64,000 bases of DNA from JAHEEL01 sp963700375. Its GTDB lineage: Bacteria > Actinomycetota > Acidimicrobiia > Spongiisociales > UBA5794. Positions 42,564 through 50,442 of the stretch are shown piece after piece (within the stretch, counting starts at the first letter, position 1; each line of letters opens with the position of its first letter). The stretch covers positions 186,001 to 250,000 of the forward strand of contig CAVOXF010000005.1 in the NCBI GenBank assembly GCA_963700375.1, written 5' to 3'. A model generated the notes under the pieces. The model saw nothing but the letters and a program-made list of their open reading frames with translations, was not told where the DNA came from and did no database searches. The position numbers and the translations under genes are program-made.

Positions 42564-44312
42564 CTATCGGCCTCGCTGCCAGGTGACGGCGTTGGGGTAG
42601 GAGCCGACGTAGACGTAGTAGTCCGCGGCCGTTGGGGCGTTGCGAAGATTCACGTAGACGCGACCGTCCGACGGCCGATATACCGCCACCGTGTCGATTC
42701 CGTTGCCGTCCCAGTCCCCGGCGAGAATCACATCGCCGGGGTTCCCGTAGAAGAAGCTGAAGTCGGCGACCCCGGTCGACAACGAGTTGCGGAAATACGC
42801 GAACCCGGACGACTGGCGGTAGAGACCCACCGTGTCGATTCCGTTGCCGTTGAAGTCACCGACGAACGGAACGTCACCGGAGTTCCCGAAGTAGAAGCTG
42901 TAGTCAGCAGCGCCGAGACCACCACCATTGACCCCGAGCCGGTTTATCACAAAGACCCTGGCTTCGGACTCACGGTAGATCGAAACCGTGTCCTTGCCGT
43001 CCCCGTTGAAGTCACCGACCAGCGGCCAGTCTCCTGGGTTGCCGAAGTAGAAGGTCTTGTCTGCAATTCCCTGGGTATTCGAGTCTCTCAGATACACGAA
43101 TCCGTCGGATCGTCGGTAGAGGCCGGGCGTTGCGACACCATCGCCGTTCCAGTCGCCCATGAATGGAACGTCACCTGGATTTCCAAAGTAGAACCCATCG
43201 AGACCCGCTCCGGATCCCAGCCCGTCCCAGAGTTGCCATTGGCCACCGGAGCCCACCAGGCCGATCGAGTCGCACACCCCGCCCAGGCACGGTGGCGTCT
43301 GCGCGACCGGCGGTGCAATCACAAGCGGACCGCGAGCAAACCAATCGTTCAGCGGCCACTGGTAGCCGGCAGTCCGAGTCCCGTCCTTCCATCCCGGCGA
43401 GACCCAGGATCCGTCCCAGACACGCCAGTCGGTCTCCTTGTTCAAGTTGAACCAGATGAAGCCGAAGACGTTTGGCTTGGCCTTGACGTGAGCGAAGAGA
43501 TCGCGAACCCACTGGGCTTGGTCGCCTCCACATCCCGCGCGACCGGCCGCCGTCTGGGCAATGACGATCGGCTTGGAGGAGTTGATCGCGGTGAGCTCAG
43601 AAATCGGGCCGTCGACCGCGGACGCGACGCTTTCCCACCGGTTGGAGAGGCAGGTTCCGAAGTTGTATCCGGAGAACGACAACACGTCGACATAACCATC
43701 CCCCGGGTAGTAGCTGGCGAGGGATCCGCAACCGGGCGATGTCCACCCGTTGGGAGCAAACGCCCAGCGAACCTTCGTCTCGTCGAGCCCGCGACTTCGG
43801 AAGATGTCGACGAACTTTCGATAGGCACCCTTGAAGTTCTCCGGATCACAGCCGTACGGGACCCAGGTTCCGTTCGCTTCCTGGAGGGGAGCAATGATGA
43901 CGCTACGGTCCGCACCCAGGTTCAGATACTGCTCTACGTGCGACGCCCACTCGTTGATCTTGGCGTCGAAGTCACCGCGCGCTACGCGGTAGGCCGAGGC
44001 GTTTACGACCACATTGGCGAACGGAGTGGCCTTTCCGCGCCACACCTGATCCAAGAGTTCACGAGTGTTCGACCAACCGCCGCTCACGCTGTCGTTCTCG
44101 GCAATGTCGTGGAACGTCCCGCCGAATGTGGCACGCCCCCCTGCGGCGCCCGCGAGGGCGTTGAAGTCCCCGGCTCGGTCCCAGACACCTGAGTAGATCC
44201 CGCTGTGGACCTCATCTTCGATCACGATCTCACCCGCGCTCAGCGCAGGGGCGATCGACATCACGAGACCAAGGACTGCAAGAAGCGCGACCCAGCGCGG
44301 AAGACCTCTCAT
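42564..44312 (-). CDS. Secreted GH26-like domain + five-blade propeller
   Basis: 582 residues from ATG 44312, where the signal peptide (about 1-26) begins; the frame is open to 44666. The TIM-barrel-like domain (about 35-340) resembles GH26 mannanase-type proteins. The acid/base Glu145 sits in PLQEANGTWVPYG, and FIWFNLNKETDWR ends the barrel. Where the family nucleophile Glu is expected, the strand reads PIVIAQTAAG, with Gln253, so activity may be lost. The propeller follows the PCLGGVCDSIGLVG Cys loop. Probably first gene of the run GH26-like, CAP, S8, M23. Confidence 0.82.
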   Translation of the reverse strand: MRGLPRWVALLAVLGLVMSIAPALSAGEIVIEDEVHSGIYSGVWDRAGDFNALAGAAGGRATFGGTFHDIAENDSVSGGWSNTRELLDQVWRGKATPFANVVVNASAYRVARGDFDAKINEWASHVEQYLNLGADRSVIIAPLQEANGTWVPYGCDPENFKGAYRKFVDIFRSRGLDETKVRWAFAPNGWTSPGCGSLASYYPGDGYVDVLSFSGYNFGTCLSNRWESVASAVDGPISELTAINSSKPIVIAQTAAGRAGCGGDQAQWVRDLFAHVKAKPNVFGFIWFNLNKETDWRVWDGSWVSPGWKDGTRTAGYQWPLNDWFARGPLVIAPPVAQTPPCLGGVCDSIGLVGSGGQWQLWDGLGSGAGLDGFYFGNPGDVPFMGDWNGDGVATPGLYRRSDGFVYLRDSNTQGIADKTFYFGNPGDWPLVGDFNGDGKDTVSIYRESEARVFVINRLGVNGGGLGAADYSFYFGNSGDVPFVGDFNGNGIDTVGLYRQSSGFAYFRNSLSTGVADFSFFYGNPGDVILAGDWDGNGIDTVAVYRPSDGRVYVNLRNAPTAADYYVYVGSYPNAVTWQRGR

Positions 44313-44332
44313 CGAGGTTCTATCGGTTCGAT

Positions 44333-45646
44333 TCAGGCGACGCTTGAACGATCTTCCGATCGATGAACGCCGACCCATCCAAGGTACAGAGCACCCGACC
44401 ACCATATGGTCGGTTCGAATAAAGCGGTCTGGGTGAACGCGGTGGCCGCCACGACGACTAGAGCGATCGCGCCGATGCTCCCTCGGCCACCGCGAACGAC
44501 CACGACCGCAAGGGCGGCGAAGGCGAAGAGTCCGATCAGTCCTGTTTCGCCGAGCAACTGCAGGCCGAGGTTGTGGGGTTCCTGCATGCCGGGTGTTGCC
44601 CATCCGACGCCGAGCCCGATACCCGAGATGGGATGGTTCTGGTAGGCCTCGACATACCGAGGCCACACGACCGACCTCGTGTCCTGGATGCCGAAGCCTT
44701 CATCGACGAACCCGTCGATCGGTGCACCCAGCGATGCACCTTGCGTTGCGCGATACCGAACCGCTTCGGCGAGATCGGACCCCACGTCCGGCCGGTCCGC
44801 CAACCAGAACGACGCAACCAGAACCAGGCCGACGCCGGCCGATACGGCAAGGAATCGAACGAGCGTCCACCACGTGACACGTTCTCGGAAATGAAGAATG
44901 AGGGCAGCCGCGGCCATGGCAACGATGAGTCCGAGCCACCCCGTTCGGCTCATGGTCATGAACGTTCCCGCCCCGAGTCCGCCGACGACCATCGCGTTGA
45001 GCCACCACCGGTGGAAGCCCCATCCGCGAGACCAAGCCGCAATCACAAGGGCTGCCCACAGATTCATCCAGGCAGCGGCGTACCCCGGGTCCTGGTGCCA
45101 ATTCGTCAAGGCCACAAAGCCCTCTGTCAGGTAGGTCGACTTGGCGACGCGAGCGATCCCGGGCACGGAATCGATCGTGTCGATCACGTCTGCCCCGAAG
45201 GTCCCGACAACTGCGAATGAAAGAACGACGGCCGACGCGGCCATGGCAACGGCCGACCAGACGACGGCCCGCACCATCGTTCGGTCGAAGCCGAACACCC
45301 GGTTCGCCCGCTCGACGACCAGCAACAGGAGGGCCCCGACTGCGAGCGCCAGCCAGAGCCGTGCACCCCGGGCGGCCGGGTATCCGGCCCATCCAATCGT
45401 CACCGCTACGAGGAGGCCCGCCACGGCAATCGAGGCGTGTACATGCCACGGCCAGCGCCGCTCCCGTATGCCATCGACCGCGTCCCACACAGCGAGAACG
45501 ATCAGGAACGCAAGATAGGGCTTCCAGGCAATACCGGCCGGGATGAACACCGTGTGAAGCGGCAGCAAGAAGACCATCGCTGCCACCAGCCAGCGGCGGA
45601 CATCAATGGACTGAATCTCGGCACGACGATCGCGGATGTGCTTCAC
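44333..45646 (-). CDS. O-antigen ligase/polymerase-like membrane protein
   Basis: 437 residues with about ten to twelve hydrophobic segments and a large outer loop with SRTGWLGLIVA before it and PHNLGLQLLGETGLIGLFAF near the end. The latter matches the WaaL/O-antigen ligase signature (H-N at the ligase His). It would join or polymerise lipid-linked glycans outside the membrane. GTG at 45646 overlaps the stop of the flippase gene (GTGA), so the two are coupled. Whether it is a ligase or a polymerase is undecided. Confidence 0.82.
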   Translation of the reverse strand: MKHIRDRRAEIQSIDVRRWLVAAMVFLLPLHTVFIPAGIAWKPYLAFLIVLAVWDAVDGIRERRWPWHVHASIAVAGLLVAVTIGWAGYPAARGARLWLALAVGALLLLVVERANRVFGFDRTMVRAVVWSAVAMAASAVVLSFAVVGTFGADVIDTIDSVPGIARVAKSTYLTEGFVALTNWHQDPGYAAAWMNLWAALVIAAWSRGWGFHRWWLNAMVVGGLGAGTFMTMSRTGWLGLIVAMAAAALILHFRERVTWWTLVRFLAVSAGVGLVLVASFWLADRPDVGSDLAEAVRYRATQGASLGAPIDGFVDEGFGIQDTRSVVWPRYVEAYQNHPISGIGLGVGWATPGMQEPHNLGLQLLGETGLIGLFAFAALAVVVVRGGRGSIGAIALVVVAATAFTQTALFEPTIWWSGALYLGWVGVHRSEDRSSVA

Positions 45647-46899
45647 GCCCGTTCCCACCAGTGGGCGACGGTTGCGACCGTTGCAAGCAGCACCATCGCC
45701 GATCCTTCGCCGGCGAGGAAGGCAAGCCCAACCCGGATCACGGGTTCGGCTCCGCTCACCGCAAGAACGATCGCCGCCACGGCGAGGGCAAATCCCCAGA
45801 CCGCGGCCATTCGGCCGGTCTCACCTCGAGCGATGTAGATCTGGTTGAGGAACAGCGCGATCAGTGCGGCCCCGACCCCGGCCGCGCCGAGCGCCGCCAG
45901 CAGCGCCGATGGCCGGAACTCCGTGCCGTAGAGGACCTCGACCACAATCGGACCGAGGAACCACCCCACTACCCCAAACAGGCCGGTTGCTCCGACACCG
46001 ATGATGCCCAGACGCCCGGCCCAGGCGCTCAGGCGGTGCTGCTCCCCGCTTGCTGCGAGCGCCGTGAAGTCAGGGAGGACGCGGGCCGCGATGTTGTACG
46101 ACGATGTAACGGGGCCTCTGAACAGCGTGAAAGTGACGAAGAACACGCTGATCGCTGCGGCCGTGCCGCCGACGAAGCCAACCACGATCGGCCCGACGGA
46201 GAGCACGACCTGAGATGCACCTGTGGCGAAGATGAGCGCCAGGAGAAACCCGATCCCCTGCGTCGAACCCTCCGCCAGAGCCTCTCCGCGGTGCCCGCCG
46301 GAGAACGGCTTCGTCAGAACCACTGAGTACGAGCCGACGCTCATTGCGAGGGCGAACGCAAGGGTGGTGGGATGAACCAGAGCGACGAACACGGACGCCG
46401 CCACCAGGATGACCCCCTCGAGAGCAATCGCCGCGGCGTACCCGTGGAAGCGGCGCCGCCCCGCAAGGAACCCGCGACCGGTGGCGAGGAGACCCCGACC
46501 GATCAGGTTGATGAGCATGATCAGGGCGAACGCGACCTGGCCCTCGAAGAACCGATCGAGCGTCGCCAGAACGAACGCGACGCCAAGGATGATCCCGACC
46601 ACAACCGTGCCCGAGACGAGAACGATCGCGGTGCGGTTGCCGCGAAGCGTGCCTCCAGAAATCGTCAAGTGTCTGGTGAGGTACTGCTCGACGGGCAGCA
46701 GCAACACGGTGAAGACCAGAAAGATCGCCGTCCACATCACGCCGATGGGGGCGAACTCGTCGGCGCCGAGCGTGCGCCCGGCGATCATCTGGAAGAGGTA
46801 GACAGATACGGCGCTGAACGCGGTCGCCAGAACTATCGCTGCGGTACCCGACATGTGGAAACGCGATGGAGCTGCCGAATCTGGGAGTGAGGGGTTCAT
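45643..46899 (-). CDS. Polysaccharide flippase, Wzx/MATE-like
   Basis: 418-residue polytopic protein with about twelve hydrophobic segments, opening SRFHMSGTAAIVLATAFSAV and with VLYGTEFRPSALLAALGAAG late in the protein, as in oligosaccharide flippases. It should move lipid-linked repeat units across the membrane for the ligase/polymerase encoded directly downstream. ATG at 46899 is preferred to the longer open frame reaching 47568, which is a shadow of the glycosyltransferase on the other strand. A TATCGT box lies 9 nt upstream. Confidence 0.85.
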   Translation of the reverse strand: MNPSLPDSAAPSRFHMSGTAAIVLATAFSAVSVYLFQMIAGRTLGADEFAPIGVMWTAIFLVFTVLLLPVEQYLTRHLTISGGTLRGNRTAIVLVSGTVVVGIILGVAFVLATLDRFFEGQVAFALIMLINLIGRGLLATGRGFLAGRRRFHGYAAAIALEGVILVAASVFVALVHPTTLAFALAMSVGSYSVVLTKPFSGGHRGEALAEGSTQGIGFLLALIFATGASQVVLSVGPIVVGFVGGTAAAISVFFVTFTLFRGPVTSSYNIAARVLPDFTALAASGEQHRLSAWAGRLGIIGVGATGLFGVVGWFLGPIVVEVLYGTEFRPSALLAALGAAGVGAALIALFLNQIYIARGETGRMAAVWGFALAVAAIVLAVSGAEPVIRVGLAFLAGEGSAMVLLATVATVAHWWERA

Positions 46900-46908
46900 G
46901 CGCCGAGA

Positions 46909-46914
46909 ACGATA
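46909..46914 (-). promoter_or_regulatory. Candidate -10 box (TATCGT) for the flippase-ligase unit
   Basis: TATCGT followed by 9 nt and then ATG at 46899. It is back to back with the box for the divergent glycosyltransferase. Confidence 0.35.
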
Positions 46915-46935
46915 CCGACCGAATCCCCGGGCCGG

Positions 46936-46941
46936 TAACCT
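46936..46941 (+). promoter_or_regulatory. Candidate leaderless -10 box (TAACCT) for the GT2 gene at 46951
   Basis: TAACCT followed by 9 nt and then ATG at 46951. Same hexamer as for meaB and murA. Confidence 0.4.
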
Positions 46942-46950
46942 CTCCCGCAG

Positions 46951-47988
46951 ATGTCGAATCCGCCCGTGACCATCATCCTGCCTGTCTACAACGAAGCGGG
47001 CACGATCGACGCCACACTCGAGTCGCTGCTCGGTCAGGACTACGAGGGGCCGTTCGACGTCATCGTCGCCGATGGCGGCTCCTCCGATGGAACCCGTGGC
47101 CGCCTCGACGAGTGGGCTCGCTCGACACCGAACCTTACGGTCATCCACAACGAACGACGGGTCCAATCGTATGGACTCAACGCCGCAGTGGAGGCTTCCG
47201 ACGCTCCCCTCATCGTGCGCGCCGACGGCCACACGCACTACGCGCGGGACTATGTCAGCCGTTCCGTCGAGACCGTGGTCGAGACGGGGGCGGCGGCCGG
47301 TGGCCGCATGAACCCCGTCGGGACGAATCCGTTCGGGCGGGCCGTCGCCGCGGCGATGAACAGCCGCCTCACCATGGGTCCGGCGCGGTTCCACCACGCG
47401 GACCGGCGCGAGGAGGTCGACACGGTCTATCTCGGAGCATTCCCTCGCGATGACTTCCTCGAGCTCGGCGGGTTCCGGGCTTTCCCGTCGGGAGCGGCGG
47501 AGGATGCCGACTTCTACCATCGGTGGAATCGGACGGGACGAAAGGTCGTCGTCGATCCGGTGATCCACTCCGAGTACTCGCCCCGGGACAATCCGTACGC
47601 CCTGTGGACGCAGTACTACCGATATGGCCTCGGCAAGTCGGAGATGCTGTGGGTCAACGGACGCCTGCCGTCGCCTCGCCCTCTTGCCCCGGTGATCCTG
47701 ATCGTTGGCTTGTCGGCCACGGCGCTCGTGGGAACGGTCAAGAAGACCTGGTGGCCGTTTGCTCTCGGTCTCGGATCGTGGCTAGCGGTTGTCGGCGCCG
47801 TCGCCGTCCGATCTCGCGAGTCGATCGCAAGGGTGATTGGCGCCGCGATGATCATGCATACGTCTTACGGCCTCGGCGTACTGCACGGACTGGTGAGAGG
47901 ACCGGGAGCGGTGGCGTACCTGAAAGAAGAAGAAGAAGAGGGTCGCTCGTCGCCGGTCCCCTGTCCCGGGTCCGATTCGCCCCGGTAG
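46951..47988 (+). CDS. GT2 glycosyltransferase, ExoA-like
   Basis: 345 residues. VTIILPVYNEAGTIDATLESL, DGGSSDGTRGRLDEW, the metal site IVRADGHTHYARDYV and EDADFYHRWNRTGRKVV match succinoglycan ExoA-like enzymes. Two hydrophobic segments follow at about 245-300. The last 30 residues (YLKEEEEEGRSSPV and on) are low complexity and appear to be read from repeat-like DNA. It converges with the processive GT2 gene at 48080. Confidence 0.86.
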   Translation: MSNPPVTIILPVYNEAGTIDATLESLLGQDYEGPFDVIVADGGSSDGTRGRLDEWARSTPNLTVIHNERRVQSYGLNAAVEASDAPLIVRADGHTHYARDYVSRSVETVVETGAAAGGRMNPVGTNPFGRAVAAAMNSRLTMGPARFHHADRREEVDTVYLGAFPRDDFLELGGFRAFPSGAAEDADFYHRWNRTGRKVVVDPVIHSEYSPRDNPYALWTQYYRYGLGKSEMLWVNGRLPSPRPLAPVILIVGLSATALVGTVKKTWWPFALGLGSWLAVVGAVAVRSRESIARVIGAAMIMHTSYGLGVLHGLVRGPGAVAYLKEEEEEGRSSPVPCPGSDSPR

Positions 47989-48079
47989 CGCCACGCGGAT
48001 CCGCCGGGCGAATTCGCCGTCCGGAGGGCCGGCCTCATCGTCGCTCTTTACGCTCCCCGAGCCCCTTCGCACCCGAGCT

Positions 48080-49303
48080 TCACTCGGTTTCGCCTCCCCC
48101 ACGGCGTGGGAGCGGCGAAGCGTTCTGCTCGGTGATCCGACCGGCGGCTTCGCCGTGTGGGGTGTGGAACCAGTCGCCCTTGACTCTGCTGCTTGCGAGA
48201 CGGATGGGGACCCAGAGCGCTGCGAGGAGGGCAAGGAACGGGTAGCGGATCACGTAGCGGGCGGGCACGCCGTCCCGAAGCAGGAACGGAATCGGCTGGA
48301 GGAACTGTCCGGCCGTCGCGCCGATCCAGACCCAAGGTGAGAACAAGAGTCGGCTCCGGGTCGCGACGGCGAGCGCCGCAAGAAGCCCGGAGAGGAGCGC
48401 CACAAACGACCGGCCCGGCTGGACCAGGCGAAGGCCCTGGTCGAGCAGACCAAGTGACCGCTGCGCCACAGCCGCGGCCCAGAGCTGGCGTAGGTTGCGC
48501 CGAGCGACCTCCCGTTTGCCGGACATCCACCGCGAGCGTTGTCGAACGGTCGTCGCCAGATCCGTAGGTTTCTCATCACGGATCCGCACATCGTGCAACC
48601 AGGCAACCCGGAGACCGGACAGGGCCGCTCGGACGCCCGTTTCCTGGTCCTCGGTCAGGGATGTTCCGAAACCACCGATGCGGTCGAGGGCTTCGCCGGT
48701 GAACGCCATCCCGGTACCTCCGAGGTCGCACGACCACCCGAGGTTGTCCCTGGCGAGTTGAACCATGCGGTTGCCGGCCCAGTACGACATCGCCGACGCC
48801 GTCGCGAGTGCCGAGCCGTCGGGATTCTCGACGTCGAGATAACACTGCACGATGTCATGGCCGGCGTCGAGTTCATCCGCGATACGGCTGAGGGCGTCCG
48901 CCGGAATCCGATTGTCGGCGTCGAAGACAACCAGTGCCTCGTCGTCGACGAGCGGATGCTCATCCACGTACCACGACAGAACAGCACCCTTGCCACCCTC
49001 GCCATCTGTCCGCTCGGCGACAAGGGCTCCCGAGTCGAGCGCCATCGTGACCGTCGAGTCGGTGCAACGGTCGGCGAGGACGACGACCTCGACGGCTGGA
49101 TAGGGATCGGATCCGAGGTCCTGGAGAATGCCGGCGATCACCGACTCCTCGTTGTGCGCGGGGATGACAACCCTGAGGCGGCGGCGGCGCGCCCCCACCT
49201 CGGCGGGAGTTCGATTCTTCCATCCCCAGAGGGCAACAACAGCGTTGTACGCGGCGATGGTGAGCAGGATGGCCTGCGCCGTTCTTGTGAGAACCCGTAG
49301 CAT
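48080..49303 (-). CDS. Processive-type GT2 glycosyltransferase
   Basis: 407 residues. An N-terminal membrane segment precedes the GT2 core: VVIPAHNEESVIAGILQDL, the metal site VVFDADNRIP, LTEDQETGVRAALSG (the TED motif) and RQRSRWMSGK (QxxRW). These are marks of membrane synthases such as BcsA, HasA and NodC. Three membrane segments follow. The final 25 residues, with SPLPRRGGG, come from a repeat element. A TACGCT box 9 nt before the ATG fits leaderless expression. The polymer made is unknown. Confidence 0.86.
   Translation of the reverse strand: MLRVLTRTAQAILLTIAAYNAVVALWGWKNRTPAEVGARRRRLRVVIPAHNEESVIAGILQDLGSDPYPAVEVVVLADRCTDSTVTMALDSGALVAERTDGEGGKGAVLSWYVDEHPLVDDEALVVFDADNRIPADALSRIADELDAGHDIVQCYLDVENPDGSALATASAMSYWAGNRMVQLARDNLGWSCDLGGTGMAFTGEALDRIGGFGTSLTEDQETGVRAALSGLRVAWLHDVRIRDEKPTDLATTVRQRSRWMSGKREVARRNLRQLWAAAVAQRSLGLLDQGLRLVQPGRSFVALLSGLLAALAVATRSRLLFSPWVWIGATAGQFLQPIPFLLRDGVPARYVIRYPFLALLAALWVPIRLASSRVKGDWFHTPHGEAAGRITEQNASPLPRRGGGETE
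48091..48120. repeat. Palindromic repeat read as SPLPRRG, copy 2
   Basis: Near-palindrome of CTCCCCCACG and CGTGGGAG at the 3' end of the GT2 gene, which it extends by about 15 residues. Related to 15298-15327. Confidence 0.45.
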
Positions 49304-49312
49304 TGCGGCCGA

Positions 49313-49318
49313 AGCGTA
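49313..49318 (-). promoter_or_regulatory. Candidate -10 box (TACGCT) for the processive GT2 gene
   Basis: TACGCT followed by 9 nt and then ATG at 49303. Confidence 0.35.
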
Positions 49319-49341
49319 CCGAACGAGGAGCGAGACCGGTG

Positions 49342-50442
49342 ATGGGCCAGAAGACGAGCGGACCGATCATGGTGGTCCTTGGGACCCGGCCCGAGATCGT
49401 CAAGCTGGCACACATCGCTCGGATCCTCGGCGATCAGGGTGTTGTCATCCACACCGGCCAGCACTACGACCCCGGTCTCTCTGGGTCGTTCTTCGAGCAA
49501 CTCAGGCTCCCGGAACCGTTGGAGTATCTGGAGATCGGCGGGGAGTCGCGAGGTCGACAGATCGGCCTCGCCGTGACCGCGCTCGATGCGATCTTCGCCG
49601 AGCACAAGCCGGCGGCCGTCGTTGTTCAGGGTGATACCAATACGGTGCTGGCCGCTGCCCTCGCGGCCAATGCCCGCGAGATCCCAATCGTCCATGTCGA
49701 AGCCGGACTTCGGAGCAACGATCGACGGATGCCCGAAGAGCACAATCGCGTCGTCACCGACCACCTCGCGGACCTGCTCTTGGCTCCGACGGAGGACAGC
49801 CGCAAGAATCTTCTTGCCGAGGGGATACCGAACGAGAGGATCGTCGTGACCGGAAACACCGTCGTTGAGGCGGTGACCGGACTCCTCCCGGACGCCGAGG
49901 AGAGGCAGGCCCTCGCGGCCTCTTTCGGAGTGATCCCCGGCCGGTTCGTGCTGAGCACGTTCCACCGTCCGGAGAACGTTGACGATCCTGAGATTCTCGC
50001 CACGATCCTTCGAGAGCTCGCGGCGCTCCCCTTCCCGGTCCTGCTCCCTCTCCATCCGAGGACGGTCGCTCGCGTGTCGTCGGCGGGTCTCGGAGATCTC
50101 CTCGACGAGATCCAGGTCGTCGAACCGATCGGGTATCGCGAGTTTCTCGGCCTCAGTGCCGAATCCGCGTTCCTGGTCTCTGACTCCGGGGGTGTTCAGG
50201 AAGAGGTCTCGGTCTACAAACGCCCCGTCCTCGTAGTACGGCGATCCACAGAACGCCCCGAGGTCATCGGAACGTTCGCGGAACTCGTCCGACCCGGTCC
50301 CGACATCGCGCGTGTCGCCGGTGAGTGGGCGGCCGATCTCGACGGTGTTCACCGTCGACTCGCTGCGACACCGAGCCCATACGGCGACGGCTCCGCATCC
50401 CAGCGGTCCGTAGACGCCATCCGGAGGCTCATCGATGCGTGA
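49342..50442 (+). CDS. wecB: UDP-N-acetylglucosamine 2-epimerase (non-hydrolysing)
   Basis: 366 residues. It has VVLGTRPEIVKLAHI, HTGQHYDPGLSGSFF, VQGDTNTVLAAALA, HVEAGLRSNDRRMPEEHNR, STFHRPENVDD and VSDSGGVQEEVSVYKRPVLV, the full signature set of WecB/MnaA. It interconverts UDP-GlcNAc and UDP-ManNAc for surface glycans. The start is ATG at 49342 (GTG one codon earlier is possible). It overlaps the next gene by 8 nt. No WecC-type dehydrogenase is in the window, so the ManNAc product is probably used as such or further modified. Confidence 0.93.
   Translation: MGQKTSGPIMVVLGTRPEIVKLAHIARILGDQGVVIHTGQHYDPGLSGSFFEQLRLPEPLEYLEIGGESRGRQIGLAVTALDAIFAEHKPAAVVVQGDTNTVLAAALAANAREIPIVHVEAGLRSNDRRMPEEHNRVVTDHLADLLLAPTEDSRKNLLAEGIPNERIVVTGNTVVEAVTGLLPDAEERQALAASFGVIPGRFVLSTFHRPENVDDPEILATILRELAALPFPVLLPLHPRTVARVSSAGLGDLLDEIQVVEPIGYREFLGLSAESAFLVSDSGGVQEEVSVYKRPVLVVRRSTERPEVIGTFAELVRPGPDIARVAGEWAADLDGVHRRLAATPSPYGDGSASQRSVDAIRRLIDA

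Noticed and set aside
42267..44192. Plus-strand 641-codon frame opposite the CAP and GH26-like genes
   Set aside because: Same reason: antisense of repeat-coding DNA, no ribosome site, no domain.
37524..44312. Regular repeats considered as a CRISPR array or tandem DNA repeat
   Set aside because: The period (about 140 nt) is that of a protein repeat, the reading frame is kept, and there are no short constant repeats with unique spacers.
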